Below are positions 1-6,575 of a stretch of DNA of 13,388 nucleotides, in pieces (the stretch's first letter is position 1; each line of letters opens with the position of its first letter). A program made the translations under genes and the position numbers. Source of the stretch: Methanobrevibacter sp. (lineage in GTDB: Archaea; Methanobacteriota; Methanobacteria; Methanobacteriales; Methanobacteriaceae); assembly GCA_017652345.1 (NCBI GenBank), contig JAGCBE010000063.1, forward strand, positions 1-13,388, read 5' to 3'. The notes under the pieces were generated by a model. The model was not told the DNA's origin. It did not search any database and saw only the letters and a program-made list of their open reading frames with translations.

Positions 1-141
1 CAATTTGGTGAATTGTGTCTGATTTTAGCACAATTTGGTAAAGTTTCTGACAACATTATACACATGTGCAACACATAAGTTGTGCATACAATTAAAACAA
101 TTGAAGCTAATCTTGCATACACTGATGAAGGATATCCGTCA
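1..141. repeat. Left inverted terminal repeat, perfect part (replication origin end)
   Basis: Bases 1-141 are the exact reverse complement of 13248-13388, read base by base. Terminal inverted repeats at both ends of the window, with a protein-primed type B polymerase inside, mean a complete linear genome whose ends are the replication origins. Inside are a duplicated CAATTTGGT (1-9 and 31-39), a TGCATAC direct repeat (83-89 and 114-120), an inverted repeat CAATT-N5-AATTG (89-103) and the palindrome GGATATCC (130-137). No gene is seen here. Confidence 0.95.
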
Positions 142-247
142 AACGCAAGCGTATTTAAGCCATTTGTAGGCCACAATATATTGTATAAATTGTATATTTG
201 GTGTTTTTTCGCTGTCTTTCTTTTTTGGATCTGATAAAGAAATAGCT
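142..247. repeat. Left inverted terminal repeat, diverged inner part
   Basis: Homology to the right end continues with a few substitutions and small indels. Shared blocks are GCAAGCGTATTTAAGCCA, GTAGGCCACAATATATTGTA (with the palindrome CAATATATTG at 174-183), TTCGCTGTCT and ATAAAGAAATAGCT. The left copy carries roughly 13 extra bases around 218-232. The partner is about 13154-13247. The homology runs exactly into the terminator hairpin on each side. Confidence 0.85.
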
Positions 248-279
248 CCAGCTTGAAGCGTAAAGTAGCTGGAGCTATT
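241..279 (-). terminator. Outward-facing terminator at the left end
   Basis: A 13-bp perfect inverted repeat AATAGCTCCAGCT / AGCTGGAGCTATT (241-253, 267-279) with a 13-nt loop. Read on the minus strand it is followed by TCTTTAT, just like the right-end terminator on the plus strand. On the plus strand it is followed by GGGGAAAAAA, with no T-run. It should therefore stop leftward RNA running toward the end. No minus-strand gene is seen for it to serve. Confidence 0.6.
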
Positions 280-320
280 GGGGAAAAAATGTTAATGGTT
301 TACTTAAGTATATCATATAT

Positions 321-349
321 TTGTAAATTGTCAGATATTTTGATATATT
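321..349 (+). promoter_or_regulatory. Promoter P1 (sigma-A-like, extended -10) for the leader RNA and left late genes
   Basis: TTGTAA (321-326), 17-bp spacer, TATATT (344-349) preceded by TGA, an extended -10. The start point would be near 356. The block from TCAG through TATATTTTAGAT is nearly repeated at the second promoter (2721-2748). Bases 280-320 hold nothing else I can identify. Confidence 0.6.
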
Positions 350-355
350 TTAGAT

Positions 356-468
356 GAATAGCAAAGACATCTTAATCTTAACCAGAGCCCCAGAAGGGTT
401 TGATGTGGTTGGTTACCTCTACTTTGCTAGTTATTGCTGGAGGTGTTTACATCTCCAGCTATTTTTAT
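356..468 (+). ncRNA. Candidate packaging RNA (phi29 pRNA-like)
   Basis: The sequence shows a roughly 113-nt unit with its own promoter upstream and its own terminator at the end, and no ORF. On paper it folds as follows. End helix UAGCAAAG/CUUUGCUA (359-366 with 422-429). Helix ACAUC/GAUGU (367-371 with 402-406). A 13-nt bulge on the 5' strand (372-384) containing UUAACC. Head hairpin GAGCCC-CAGAA-GGGUUU (385-401, two G-U pairs). Short hairpin GGU-UGGUU-ACC (407-417). AACC (380-383) is complementary to GGUU (411-414) in the last loop. In phi29 pRNA a right-hand bulge with AACC and a left-hand loop with GGUU pair between monomers to build the ring, and the 5' and 3' ends form one helix. Order, topology and both loop sequences match. 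The genome also encodes a gp16-type ATPase and a phi29-type portal, the pRNA partners. The fold was made by eye and the left hairpin has only 3 bp, so an untranslated leader remains possible. Confidence 0.7.
436..468 (+). terminator. Terminator of the leader RNA, upstream of the first gene
   Basis: Stem GCTGGAGGTG / CACATCTCCAGC-type pairing: 436-445 with 450-459, ten pairs including one G-U, loop TTTA, followed by TATTTTTATAT. It ends just before the Shine-Dalgarno of the first gene (GGGAGGT, 471-477). The downstream genes must be reached by read-through, because I see no promoter between it and 484. Confidence 0.75.
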
Positions 469-483
469 ATGGGAGGTTAAAAT

Positions 484-681
484 ATGGCTAAGAAAACATT
501 AACAGCTGCTGAAGTTGTAGCAAAGGATCTAAATCTTAATAAGAATCAGCTAGAAGCTCTTAAAGCTTATGAAGCATCTGGTAAAGATATTTCTAATTTG
601 ATCAGGAATAAAACAGTTTATCAGATAGGGAATAATTTAGGAGATGTAAAGCTTATTCGCCTTTATTTCAAGGAGGTATAA
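484..681 (+). CDS. Unknown 65-aa protein, first late gene
   Basis: Starts at ATG with GGGAGGT seven bases upstream. I do not recognise it. It is short, charged and mostly helical by eye, with a Lys-rich N-terminus, a Leu/Lys/Ala-rich middle (about residues 17-32, KNQLEALKAYEASGKD) and a C-terminus ending FKEV. That KEV is partly forced, because AAGGAGGT at 670-677 is also the ribosome binding site of the tail knob gene, whose ATG follows after one base. It has no membrane segment, so it is not an obvious holin. Its place at the head of the knob-lysozyme operon suggests a small virion or assembly protein, but this is only position-based. Confidence 0.75.
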   Translation: MAKKTLTAAEVVAKDLNLNKNQLEALKAYEASGKDISNLIRNKTVYQIGNNLGDVKLIRLYFKEV

Positions 682-682
682 T

Positions 683-2092
683 ATGCAGATCAATTTATAC
701 CAAAACTCAAAAAGAACAAAATCTACAGCTTTAATATCAGCTACTCCTTTAGTTTTGGATGCTCAGATTAAAGATAACTGTAGTGTAGAAAATCCTATTC
801 TTTTACTTCAATTTGATCCTACAAAATATAACTATGTATTTATTCCAGATTGGGATAGATATTATTTCATCTCAGGCTGGCAATATTCAGTTGGATTATG
901 GGAGATAAGCTTAACAGAAGATTATCTAGCATCCTTTAAGGGTGAAATACTAGCTACTTCAGCTATTATTGCATATGCTCATAATGCAGATGCTTCTATA
1001 GTGGATAAGCGTATTCCTATAAATTCATCTACAACAGCTTCTTCTATTTCATCTGCTTCAATAGAAGGAATTAACTTCTTAGAAACTCTTTATTCACCTA
1101 TATTATCAATTACTGGTAAAGGTTCTAATGGTGTTTATTATGTAGGTTATACGGATGTAATGGAGCTATTAGATGGTTTTGATGGATGGTTTAATGATAA
1201 TGTACCAGACTTCTTTAATGCCATTAAGCAGCTCTTTTATGGAGGAAGTGCTGCAAACTGTATTAAATCTGCAATCGGTCTATGCTGGATTCCTACAGCT
1301 TTTATAACATCAGAAAACATTGTATTAGGTAATTATCCAGCAAAAGATTCTAACGGATCTCCTATTATTGGAAAACGTGTACAGCCTATAGAAAGTCATA
1401 ATGCTTATGTATCAATTCCATGGAGATATTCAGACTGGAGAAGATCAGAGCCTTATTCAACTATTAGATTGTTTTTACCTTTAGTTGGAAATGTAAGTAT
1501 TTCAGCAGATGCTGCTAAAAATGACAGCCAGCTAGATATAACATATGCATTTAATAATACCTCTGGAGATATCAATATAAAGGTAGTAGGCCACACTTCA
1601 GGCATTATATTTAATACTTCATCAGCAAATGGTTCTTCTGCTGTACATATTGGATCAAGTAATACTAACTATGGAAAGATAACTGCATCTGTAGGAGGAG
1701 GATTAGCTGCAATAGCTGGAGGAGCTGCTACTATACTTTCTGGAGGAGCTGCACTTCCAGCAGTCCTTGGAATTGGTGGAGGAATAGCAGCAGCTGCTGC
1801 TGGAACTATTCAGGGCCTTGGAGGTTCTACAGAAGGATCTGGCGGCCTTGGAGGAGGTTCTGCAATAGCTTTAGGTTCTTCTGTTAAATGTCAGGTAATA
1901 ACAAAAGAATTATCAGATCAGCAGCTTAATTTATCTCTTAAGATGGGAAAACCTTTATTTAAAAATACTGCAATTGGAAATTATTCTGGTTATGTTCAAA
2001 CTGAAGGTTTTCAGTTTGGATCATCTAAAGCTTCATCAGCAGAACGTGATGCTATTAATAGCTTGTTAGATTCTGGAATATATGTGGAGTAG
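683..2092 (+). CDS. Tail knob / distal tube protein (phi29 gp9-like)
   Basis: A 469-aa protein of the phi29 gp9 type, the knob at the tail tip that crosses the cell membrane. The N-terminal part has the family look: FIPDWDRYYFISGW (53-66), then TEDYLASFKGEI (78-89), then AHNADASIVDKRIP (99-112). The striking part is residues 332-398, an almost uncharged Gly/Ala/Ile/Leu block (GGGLAAIAGGAATILSGGAA, then GGGIAAAAAG). This fits the hydrophobic loops of gp9 that insert into the membrane to open a channel. The polar, aromatic C-terminus returns to tube-like sequence (GYVQTEGFQF). It is shorter than phi29 gp9 (about 600 aa). The ribosome binding site lies inside the end of the preceding gene. It is followed by the tail lysozyme, the expected partner at the tail tip. 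Confidence 0.85.
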   Translation: MQINLYQNSKRTKSTALISATPLVLDAQIKDNCSVENPILLLQFDPTKYNYVFIPDWDRYYFISGWQYSVGLWEISLTEDYLASFKGEILATSAIIAYAHNADASIVDKRIPINSSTTASSISSASIEGINFLETLYSPILSITGKGSNGVYYVGYTDVMELLDGFDGWFNDNVPDFFNAIKQLFYGGSAANCIKSAIGLCWIPTAFITSENIVLGNYPAKDSNGSPIIGKRVQPIESHNAYVSIPWRYSDWRRSEPYSTIRLFLPLVGNVSISADAAKNDSQLDITYAFNNTSGDINIKVVGHTSGIIFNTSSANGSSAVHIGSSNTNYGKITASVGGGLAAIAGGAATILSGGAALPAVLGIGGGIAAAAAGTIQGLGGSTEGSGGLGGGSAIALGSSVKCQVITKELSDQQLNLSLKMGKPLFKNTAIGNYSGYVQTEGFQFGSSKASSAERDAINSLLDSGIYVE

Positions 2093-2097
2093 TGCTT

Positions 2098-2682
2098 ATG
2101 TGGACTTATAATATAACAAGTCAGGCTCAGGCCCATTATAGCTATCAGTCAAATGCTAGAGAAGTGTATGAAATTTTAAGAAATGATCTAGGTTATACAG
2201 AAGATGCTGCAATCGGTGTTATTGCTAATATGGAGCATGAATCATATATTAATCCAGGCCAGCAAGAAATAGGTTATGGAGGATCTGTTAAGCGTGGTTA
2301 TGGATTAGTTCAATGGACGCCAGCAGATGAAAAAATTTTAGCCTATGCTCAGTCTGTTCAAGGAAATTGGTATGATGGTGATCTTCAAATGGATTATTTT
2401 GCAATCAATGTACCAGCAAGCTGGAAAAGCTCTTATCCTATTTCATACAATGATTTTAAGATGCTTACAGATTCACATGTTGCTACAAAGGCATTTTTTG
2501 AAGCCTTTGAGCGTGGAACGTGGCATGATGATTTATATACTTATTGTGATTATTGGTATGAAGTGTTAGTAGGTGGAGTTACGCCACCAACGCCACCAAC
2601 GCCACCAACGCCACCTCCACCAGCAGAAGATGAAGCAATAGCTATGTACTTAGCTGGATCATTAATTAAATGGTTTACATAA
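2098..2682 (+). CDS. Tail-tip lysozyme (phage_tail_lysozyme family, phi29 gp13-like N-domain)
   Basis: A 194-aa cell-wall hydrolase. Residues about 20-155 match the phage tail lysozyme pattern. GYTEDAAIGVIANMEHES (32-49) contains the likely catalytic Glu (E46 or E48), and GYGLVQWT (67-74) is the family signature. A Pro/Thr linker (TPPTPPTPPTPPPP, about 161-174) then leads to a 19-residue tail with a hydrophobic patch (MYLAGSLIKWF). phi29 gp13 has a second, M23 peptidase domain after its lysozyme domain. That domain is missing here. I start at ATG 2098 because GGAG (2086-2089) is eight bases upstream. A GTG at 2092 would be only two bases from it. It probably digests peptidoglycan during DNA entry and may double as the lysis enzyme, since no other endolysin is seen. 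Confidence 0.85.
   Translation: MWTYNITSQAQAHYSYQSNAREVYEILRNDLGYTEDAAIGVIANMEHESYINPGQQEIGYGGSVKRGYGLVQWTPADEKILAYAQSVQGNWYDGDLQMDYFAINVPASWKSSYPISYNDFKMLTDSHVATKAFFEAFERGTWHDDLYTYCDYWYEVLVGGVTPPTPPTPPTPPPPAEDEAIAMYLAGSLIKWFT
2581..2616 (+). repeat. 9-bp tandem repeat encoding the Thr-Pro-Pro linker
   Basis: ACGCCACCA is repeated three times exactly, with a fourth copy ending in T. It encodes TPP units of the lysozyme linker. Such repeats change copy number easily, so linker length may vary between related phages. Confidence 0.9.
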
Positions 2683-2711
2683 AGCAGCCTTAGGCTTCTT
2701 TATTTTTATAT
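2681..2711 (+). terminator. Terminator after the tail lysozyme
   Basis: AAAGCAGCC (2681-2689) pairs with GGCTTCTTT (2693-2701) across a TTA loop with one C-T mismatch, followed by ATTTTTATATT. The stem includes the last two bases of the lysozyme stop codon. It lies directly upstream of the second promoter. Confidence 0.7.
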
Positions 2712-2714
2712 TCA

Positions 2715-2742
2715 TTGAATTTTCAGAATATTTTGTTATATT
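2715..2742 (+). promoter_or_regulatory. Promoter P2 for the head-and-tail operon (sigma-A-like, extended -10)
   Basis: TTGAAT (2715-2720), 16-bp spacer, TATATT (2737-2742) preceded by TGT. The region reads almost the same as P1, including TATATTTTAGAT. The start would be near 2749, at the Shine-Dalgarno AGGAGGT (2749-2755), giving a leader of only about 15 bases before the scaffold ATG. Confidence 0.6.
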
Positions 2743-2763
2743 TTAGATAGGAGGTAATCAATT

Positions 2764-3141
2764 ATGAAATTTTCAGAAAAAATGTTACTTATTAAATCAG
2801 GTGCCACTTTAGCAGATATCAAAAAGCTGGAGGAAGAAGAAGCTGCTGAAATTGCAGATTCTAAAAAGCATGAAGAAGAATTGCAAGATGATGCAAGTAA
2901 TTCGCAAGATGATGCTCCCAAATCACAAGAAGATGCTAAAGAGCTTTTAACAGCTCTAGAAGCTGCTACTTTAGCACTTGAGCAGTCAAAAGCTACTATT
3001 GAGCAGCAGAAGAAGGATTATGAAAAGCTTAATGATGAATTTCTAAAGCTTACTAATAGTCAGACTGTAAACGATAACGTAACTAAAACTGGTGCAGATG
3101 TTTTTGCTGAACTGTTTACAAATCAAAATAAGGAGGATTAA
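2764..3141 (+). CDS. Scaffolding protein (head morphogenesis)
   Basis: A 125-aa, strongly acidic and Gln/Lys/Glu-rich protein directly upstream of the major capsid gene, the position of phi29 gp7. Residues 15-40 (ADIKKLEEEE and on) and about 57-97 (KELLTALEAATLALEQSKAT and on) have heptad-like Leu/Ala spacing and should form coiled coils. The middle (41-56) is a low-complexity DDA/SQDDA stretch. Scaffolds of this class assemble inside the prohead and leave before or during packaging. The C-terminus NKED overlaps the AAGGAGG ribosome binding site of the capsid gene, two bases before its ATG. The function rests on composition and position rather than on a clear motif. Confidence 0.75.
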   Translation: MKFSEKMLLIKSGATLADIKKLEEEEAAEIADSKKHEEELQDDASNSQDDAPKSQEDAKELLTALEAATLALEQSKATIEQQKKDYEKLNDEFLKLTNSQTVNDNVTKTGADVFAELFTNQNKED

Positions 3142-3143
3142 TT

Positions 3144-4334
3144 ATGGCAGTTAATTCAATGACTTTCCAGCAGTCTGCTACACTTCTTAATGATGTATTA
3201 GAGCAGATTACAGGAAAAAAGAGCTTAGCAGCAGTTGACGAATCAGAGTTCGTATCAGTTGCTACAACACTTCTTCAGACTGGTTACGATCAGCTGAATA
3301 CAGCAGTTCAGGAAGTAATAGGACGCTCTATTTGGGTATCTAGAGCTTATGATCCTATTTATCCAACTATTATGATGGATGAGGAAAAGTGGGGAGGTAT
3401 TACAAGAAAAGTAACTACCCTTGATGGTGAATTCATTGATGATGAGGGATATCCACTTACAGATGGAACTTCTATAGATCCCTTCCTTATCCAGAAGAAA
3501 AAGAATGTGCAGTTCAATTTTTATGGTGGAAACACAAAAGAAATGCTCGTTACTACTCCAGAGGAGCAGCTTAATACAGCCTTCCATGGTTCTGGAGAAT
3601 TTGGCTCATTTATGGCAGCTCAGGCTACACAGCTTCAGAATCAGCTTAAGCAGAAGATTGAAGCTGAATCTAGAATTGTAGTTAATAACATGATTGGTGC
3701 AGCTATTAATGCTGATGGTGATCGTGTAATGCATGTTCTTACAGAGTATCAGGCTGCTACTGGTAACACAACAATTACAGCTGCTAACTACTTATCAGAA
3801 GCTGAATTTGTACCTTTTGCTAAGTGGCTTTATGGAGCTCTTACTACTAAGAAGCGTTTCTTAGCAGAAAGATCTACTAAATACCATGCTCAGATTAATA
3901 CTTATGCTGGAGTTTCTCTTACAAAGCCTATCTTAAGACATACTTCAGAGCAGTTCTTAAGAATCTTTATGCTTTCTGAATTTATGGATCAGGTTAATAG
4001 CTCTGCTTTATCTGGTATCTATAATCAGGATCTTCTTTCAATTGGAAGATATGAAAGTGTTAACTTCTGGCAGAATATTGATGCACCTTCAACTGTATCT
4101 GTTACAGCTAATGAGCTTCAGGCAGATGGAACTTGTGCAGCTGGTACTCCAGTAGTATCTGACATTGTTTTAGGCTGCTTATTTGATGTAGAAGCTTTAG
4201 GTATTACTGTAAAGGCTGAATCAGTTAGAAGCATCTATAACCCTAGAGGAAGATACTTCAACAACTGGTACAATTGGATTGTAAGATGGTTCAATGATCA
4301 GACAGAAAACTTTATCGTATTACTTCTTGATTAA
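3144..4334 (+). CDS. Major capsid protein (phi29 gp8-like, HK97 fold expected)
   Basis: A 396-aa protein between scaffold and portal, the right size and place for the capsid subunit. After an N-terminal helical part there is an extended acidic/Gly stretch (about 77-110, MDEEKWGGITRKV) like an E-loop. A long Gln/Ala-rich helix follows (about 153-185, MAAQATQLQNQLKQKIEAES). The C-terminal end NPRGRYFNNWYNW...NDQTENFIVLL (from about 366) is the family-style ending. Codon use differs from the neighbours: Gln is mostly CAG and Phe often TTC, as expected for the most highly translated gene. It has a strong AGGAGG ribosome binding site. Expected role: it assembles with scaffold and portal into a small prolate or isometric prohead. 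Confidence 0.85.
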   Translation: MAVNSMTFQQSATLLNDVLEQITGKKSLAAVDESEFVSVATTLLQTGYDQLNTAVQEVIGRSIWVSRAYDPIYPTIMMDEEKWGGITRKVTTLDGEFIDDEGYPLTDGTSIDPFLIQKKKNVQFNFYGGNTKEMLVTTPEEQLNTAFHGSGEFGSFMAAQATQLQNQLKQKIEAESRIVVNNMIGAAINADGDRVMHVLTEYQAATGNTTITAANYLSEAEFVPFAKWLYGALTTKKRFLAERSTKYHAQINTYAGVSLTKPILRHTSEQFLRIFMLSEFMDQVNSSALSGIYNQDLLSIGRYESVNFWQNIDAPSTVSVTANELQADGTCAAGTPVVSDIVLGCLFDVEALGITVKAESVRSIYNPRGRYFNNWYNWIVRWFNDQTENFIVLLLD

Positions 4335-4348
4335 TAGGAGGTTAACAG

Positions 4349-5338
4349 ATGGCTGGGATTCCTATAACTTCTAACAACTTAAATTTAATTAGAGGTACTA
4401 AGGTTCCTGATGATGTTTGTTACGATTCTGTTACTTATGAATATTGCTGGAATAGTCTATATGATAGATTGTGTTCTAGATTTAATTTTAAAGTTCCAGA
4501 TCACTGGGAGAAAGATTACTTTGAATTTAATCTATATGCAGATGGATTTGTGGGAGTATTTGATACAAATAAGTATGCAAGAACAGCTAATCAAAAGTAT
4601 GGAATTATTCCAGCACAGGCTACTGTAACTGGTATTGGTGTGCAGTACCAGCCAACGAAAATAATTACTGCTAATCCTTACTTTTATATGCCAGCTCCTG
4701 AAACTATTTATCAAGGAGCTGGACTTATAAAATTAACTCATAACTACATGGGAGTACTTCACATTGTAGATTTTTATGCTGCTAAGATGGCAATATTATT
4801 TTCTACAGTAGACCAGTCCCTTATGAACAGCCGTTTTGCTTATATAGTAGGTGCTAATTCACCAGCAGCTGCTGCTACATTAAAAGCTATTTTTGATCAA
4901 AGAAATAGCGGAAAACCTTTAATTGTTTATGATTCTGATAAGCTTAATAAAAAATCAGATGCTGAAAAGAAAGTTGATGTAGCATCCCTTGGAGCTAAGA
5001 ATCCTTTTAATAGCATAGATTTGGAAGTAGGCAAGAATTATATTACAGATAAACTACTTGCAGACTATAGAAGGTTACTAGCAGCTTTTGATGAAGAAAT
5101 AGGTATTCCTAATAATCCTATTGATAAAGCGGAACGACTTGTATCTAATGAAGTAGAATCTAATTCAGCTGATACAGTAGCAAGATCTACTAAGATGCTT
5201 CAAAGATTACAGTTATCTATTAAGAAAACTATAGAAGTCTTTCCAGATTTGGAAGGTAAATTATCTGTAGAATTTACTGAATATGATACTGGAGCAACTG
5301 GAGCTAAAGAAGCTGGTAAGGAGGTTAATTATGCTTAG
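4349..5338 (+). CDS. Portal / upper collar (head-tail connector, phi29 gp10-like)
   Basis: A 329-aa protein, close to phi29 gp10 (309 aa). The best signature is near the C-terminal third: EEIGIPNNPIDKAERLVSNEV (about 249-269) followed by ESNSADTVARS. This is the conserved connector pattern (a turn with Asn residues, then the E-R-L...E-V-E-S-N helix). The N-terminal half is rich in aromatic residues. The dodecameric portal is the DNA gate of the packaging motor and, in phi29, the binding site of pRNA. The start ATG has AGGAGGT seven bases upstream. The end overlaps the lower collar gene by eight bases, and the latter's AAGGAGGT is read here as KEV. Confidence 0.85.
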   Translation: MAGIPITSNNLNLIRGTKVPDDVCYDSVTYEYCWNSLYDRLCSRFNFKVPDHWEKDYFEFNLYADGFVGVFDTNKYARTANQKYGIIPAQATVTGIGVQYQPTKIITANPYFYMPAPETIYQGAGLIKLTHNYMGVLHIVDFYAAKMAILFSTVDQSLMNSRFAYIVGANSPAAAATLKAIFDQRNSGKPLIVYDSDKLNKKSDAEKKVDVASLGAKNPFNSIDLEVGKNYITDKLLADYRRLLAAFDEEIGIPNNPIDKAERLVSNEVESNSADTVARSTKMLQRLQLSIKKTIEVFPDLEGKLSVEFTEYDTGATGAKEAGKEVNYA

Positions 5339-5921
5339 TAAATTAACTATAGCTGGAATTAACAGCTTTACAGATGGCCACATATTTGATGAATTAGTTC
5401 TTCCTGAAGGGATTGATAAAGAAACTCTTATTACTGAAATAATACGCCAGTGCAGCGAATTTTCTGTTATCTATACAGAGCCAATATTTCTAATGCACAT
5501 GATTGGAAGCTGGTCTAAAAAGTGGTTTCACAATTTTGAAAGATGGTGGACTGCTTATAATTTTGAATATAATGCCCTTTATAATCTGGAAGTAGAAGCT
5601 ATTTATACAGATGATAATAAAACGCATAATTCAGGATCATCTAATACAGATAATACTGGAAATGTTCAAAATCAAAAGGCTGCTTATCCTTCAGAAGATT
5701 ATAAAAATGCTACCAGAGATGTTAACGATCTTCATAATCATACTTATGGAGAAAGTGATATTAAGGTAGATAATGTAAGAACTGAAAAGCGTTTCGGTAA
5801 TCAGGGTGTAACAATGAGTCAGGAAATGCTGGATGCAGAATATGCAGTCTGGCAGCGTAATGTTTATCAAATGATAGCAGAAGTATTTGCTACAGAATTT
5901 TGTATAGTTATTTATGATTAA
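5331..5921 (+). CDS. Lower collar / tail tube protein (phi29 gp11-like)
   Basis: A 196-aa protein following the portal, as in phi29. The N-terminal motif ELVLPEGIDKETLITEI (21-37) leads into an aromatic-rich helix (GSWSKKWFHNFERWWTAY, 59-76). A flexible Asn/Ser/Asp-rich middle (95-145) is followed by FGNQGVTMSQEML (155-167) and a hydrophobic end (FCIVIYD). This is the usual gp11-type order. It should sit below the portal and connect it to the knob. I chose ATG 5331 because AAGGAGGT (5318-5325) is six bases upstream. An in-frame ATG at 5283 lies inside the portal gene without a ribosome binding site. It is shorter than phi29 gp11 (about 290 aa), in line with the compact genome. Confidence 0.8.
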   Translation: MLSKLTIAGINSFTDGHIFDELVLPEGIDKETLITEIIRQCSEFSVIYTEPIFLMHMIGSWSKKWFHNFERWWTAYNFEYNALYNLEVEAIYTDDNKTHNSGSSNTDNTGNVQNQKAAYPSEDYKNATRDVNDLHNHTYGESDIKVDNVRTEKRFGNQGVTMSQEMLDAEYAVWQRNVYQMIAEVFATEFCIVIYD

Positions 5922-5934
5922 GGGAGGTTAATAT

Positions 5935-6564
5935 ATGATACCTTGGAATATTAAATATCCAACTCAAAATGGTGAAATGATTAACCTTGACTGGATTATT
6001 TCTGAAGTGAAACGCCTTAATCAAAATATGGATGAATTAGAGCAAAGAGTTTTAGCTGCTGCTCTAGCTGCTACAAAAGAATATGTAGATGAAGAAGTTT
6101 CAGATTTAAGAACTGATTTCAATAATCTATCTGATGAAGTAGCAAATCTTAGACTATATTTTGATCAAAAGATTGCAGAGCTTCAGACTCAATACGATAC
6201 TTTTGTTCGTGCAGTGGATAACTCCATTGATAGATTAGTTCATAGGATTGAATCTTATGAGGAATATATGCGTGAAGCTATTATAGGCTTAAATGCTTCA
6301 ATGGATGTTAAAATTGCAAACAACAATATCTATATTTTAGATAAAGTTGCTGAAGGTATCGTTAATGTTAAGGTAATTAATTATTTTACTGGTCAACTTG
6401 TTACAGTTCAGGATATGTTTAATACACTTGCTGAACTTCATCTTGATAACCCTATTACTTACACTGAAGTAGCATCTGCTGCTATAACATATGCAGATTT
6501 AAGAGATCTTAATATGACTTATACAGAACTTGCTATTAAGGGTAAGAGCTTCATTAATCCATAA
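5935..6564 (+). CDS. Coiled-coil fibre/appendage anchor with C-terminal decapeptide repeats
   Basis: A 209-aa virion protein. The start MIPWNIKYPTQNGEMINLDW is an N-terminal pattern I associate with fibre or appendage proteins of gut podophages. That is recollection, not a search result. Residues about 20-125 form a long predicted coiled coil (VSDLRTDFNNLSDEVANLRL at 55-74). The C-terminus contains three consecutive 10-residue units (174-183, 184-193, 194-203: ITYTEVASAA, ITYADLRDLN, MTYTELAIKG), each with T-Y-x-x-V/L. It has GGGAGGT six bases before the ATG. Between lower collar and tail fibre it probably forms a trimeric stalk joining the fibre to the collar or head. It has no enzyme motif. 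Confidence 0.7.
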   Translation: MIPWNIKYPTQNGEMINLDWIISEVKRLNQNMDELEQRVLAAALAATKEYVDEEVSDLRTDFNNLSDEVANLRLYFDQKIAELQTQYDTFVRAVDNSIDRLVHRIESYEEYMREAIIGLNASMDVKIANNNIYILDKVAEGIVNVKVINYFTGQLVTVQDMFNTLAELHLDNPITYTEVASAAITYADLRDLNMTYTELAIKGKSFINP

Positions 6565-6575
6565 GGAGGTAAATT

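Noticed and set aside
59..69. ACACATGTG-type palindrome in the ITR as a second RHH operator
   Set aside because: It shares only the central CATG with the P3 palindrome and differs in the flanks, too weak to claim.
289..357. Tiny frame (about 22 codons) after GGGGAAAAA in the left leader
   Set aside because: It runs through the P1 promoter and has only a weak GGGG upstream. It is better explained as non-coding.
2345..2569. Hydrophobic 74-codon frame overlapping the tail lysozyme, at first sight holin-like
   Set aside because: No ribosome binding site before its ATG, and it is entirely inside a well-supported gene in another frame. Its hydrophobicity is explained by the second-position T bias of an AT-rich gene read out of frame.
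2736..2921. Minus-strand Ser-rich frame over the scaffold start
   Set aside because: The Ser/Ala-rich sequence is the reverse of the scaffold's Glu/Lys codons. No start signal.
3255..3587. Minus-strand 110-codon frame inside the capsid gene
   Set aside because: Antisense to a confident gene, no ribosome binding site, and no other minus-strand genes in the genome.
5283..5330. Upstream in-frame ATG extending the lower collar protein by 16 residues
   Set aside because: No ribosome binding site before it, whereas AAGGAGGT fits ATG 5331 exactly, and the extra residues are read from the end of the portal gene in another frame.
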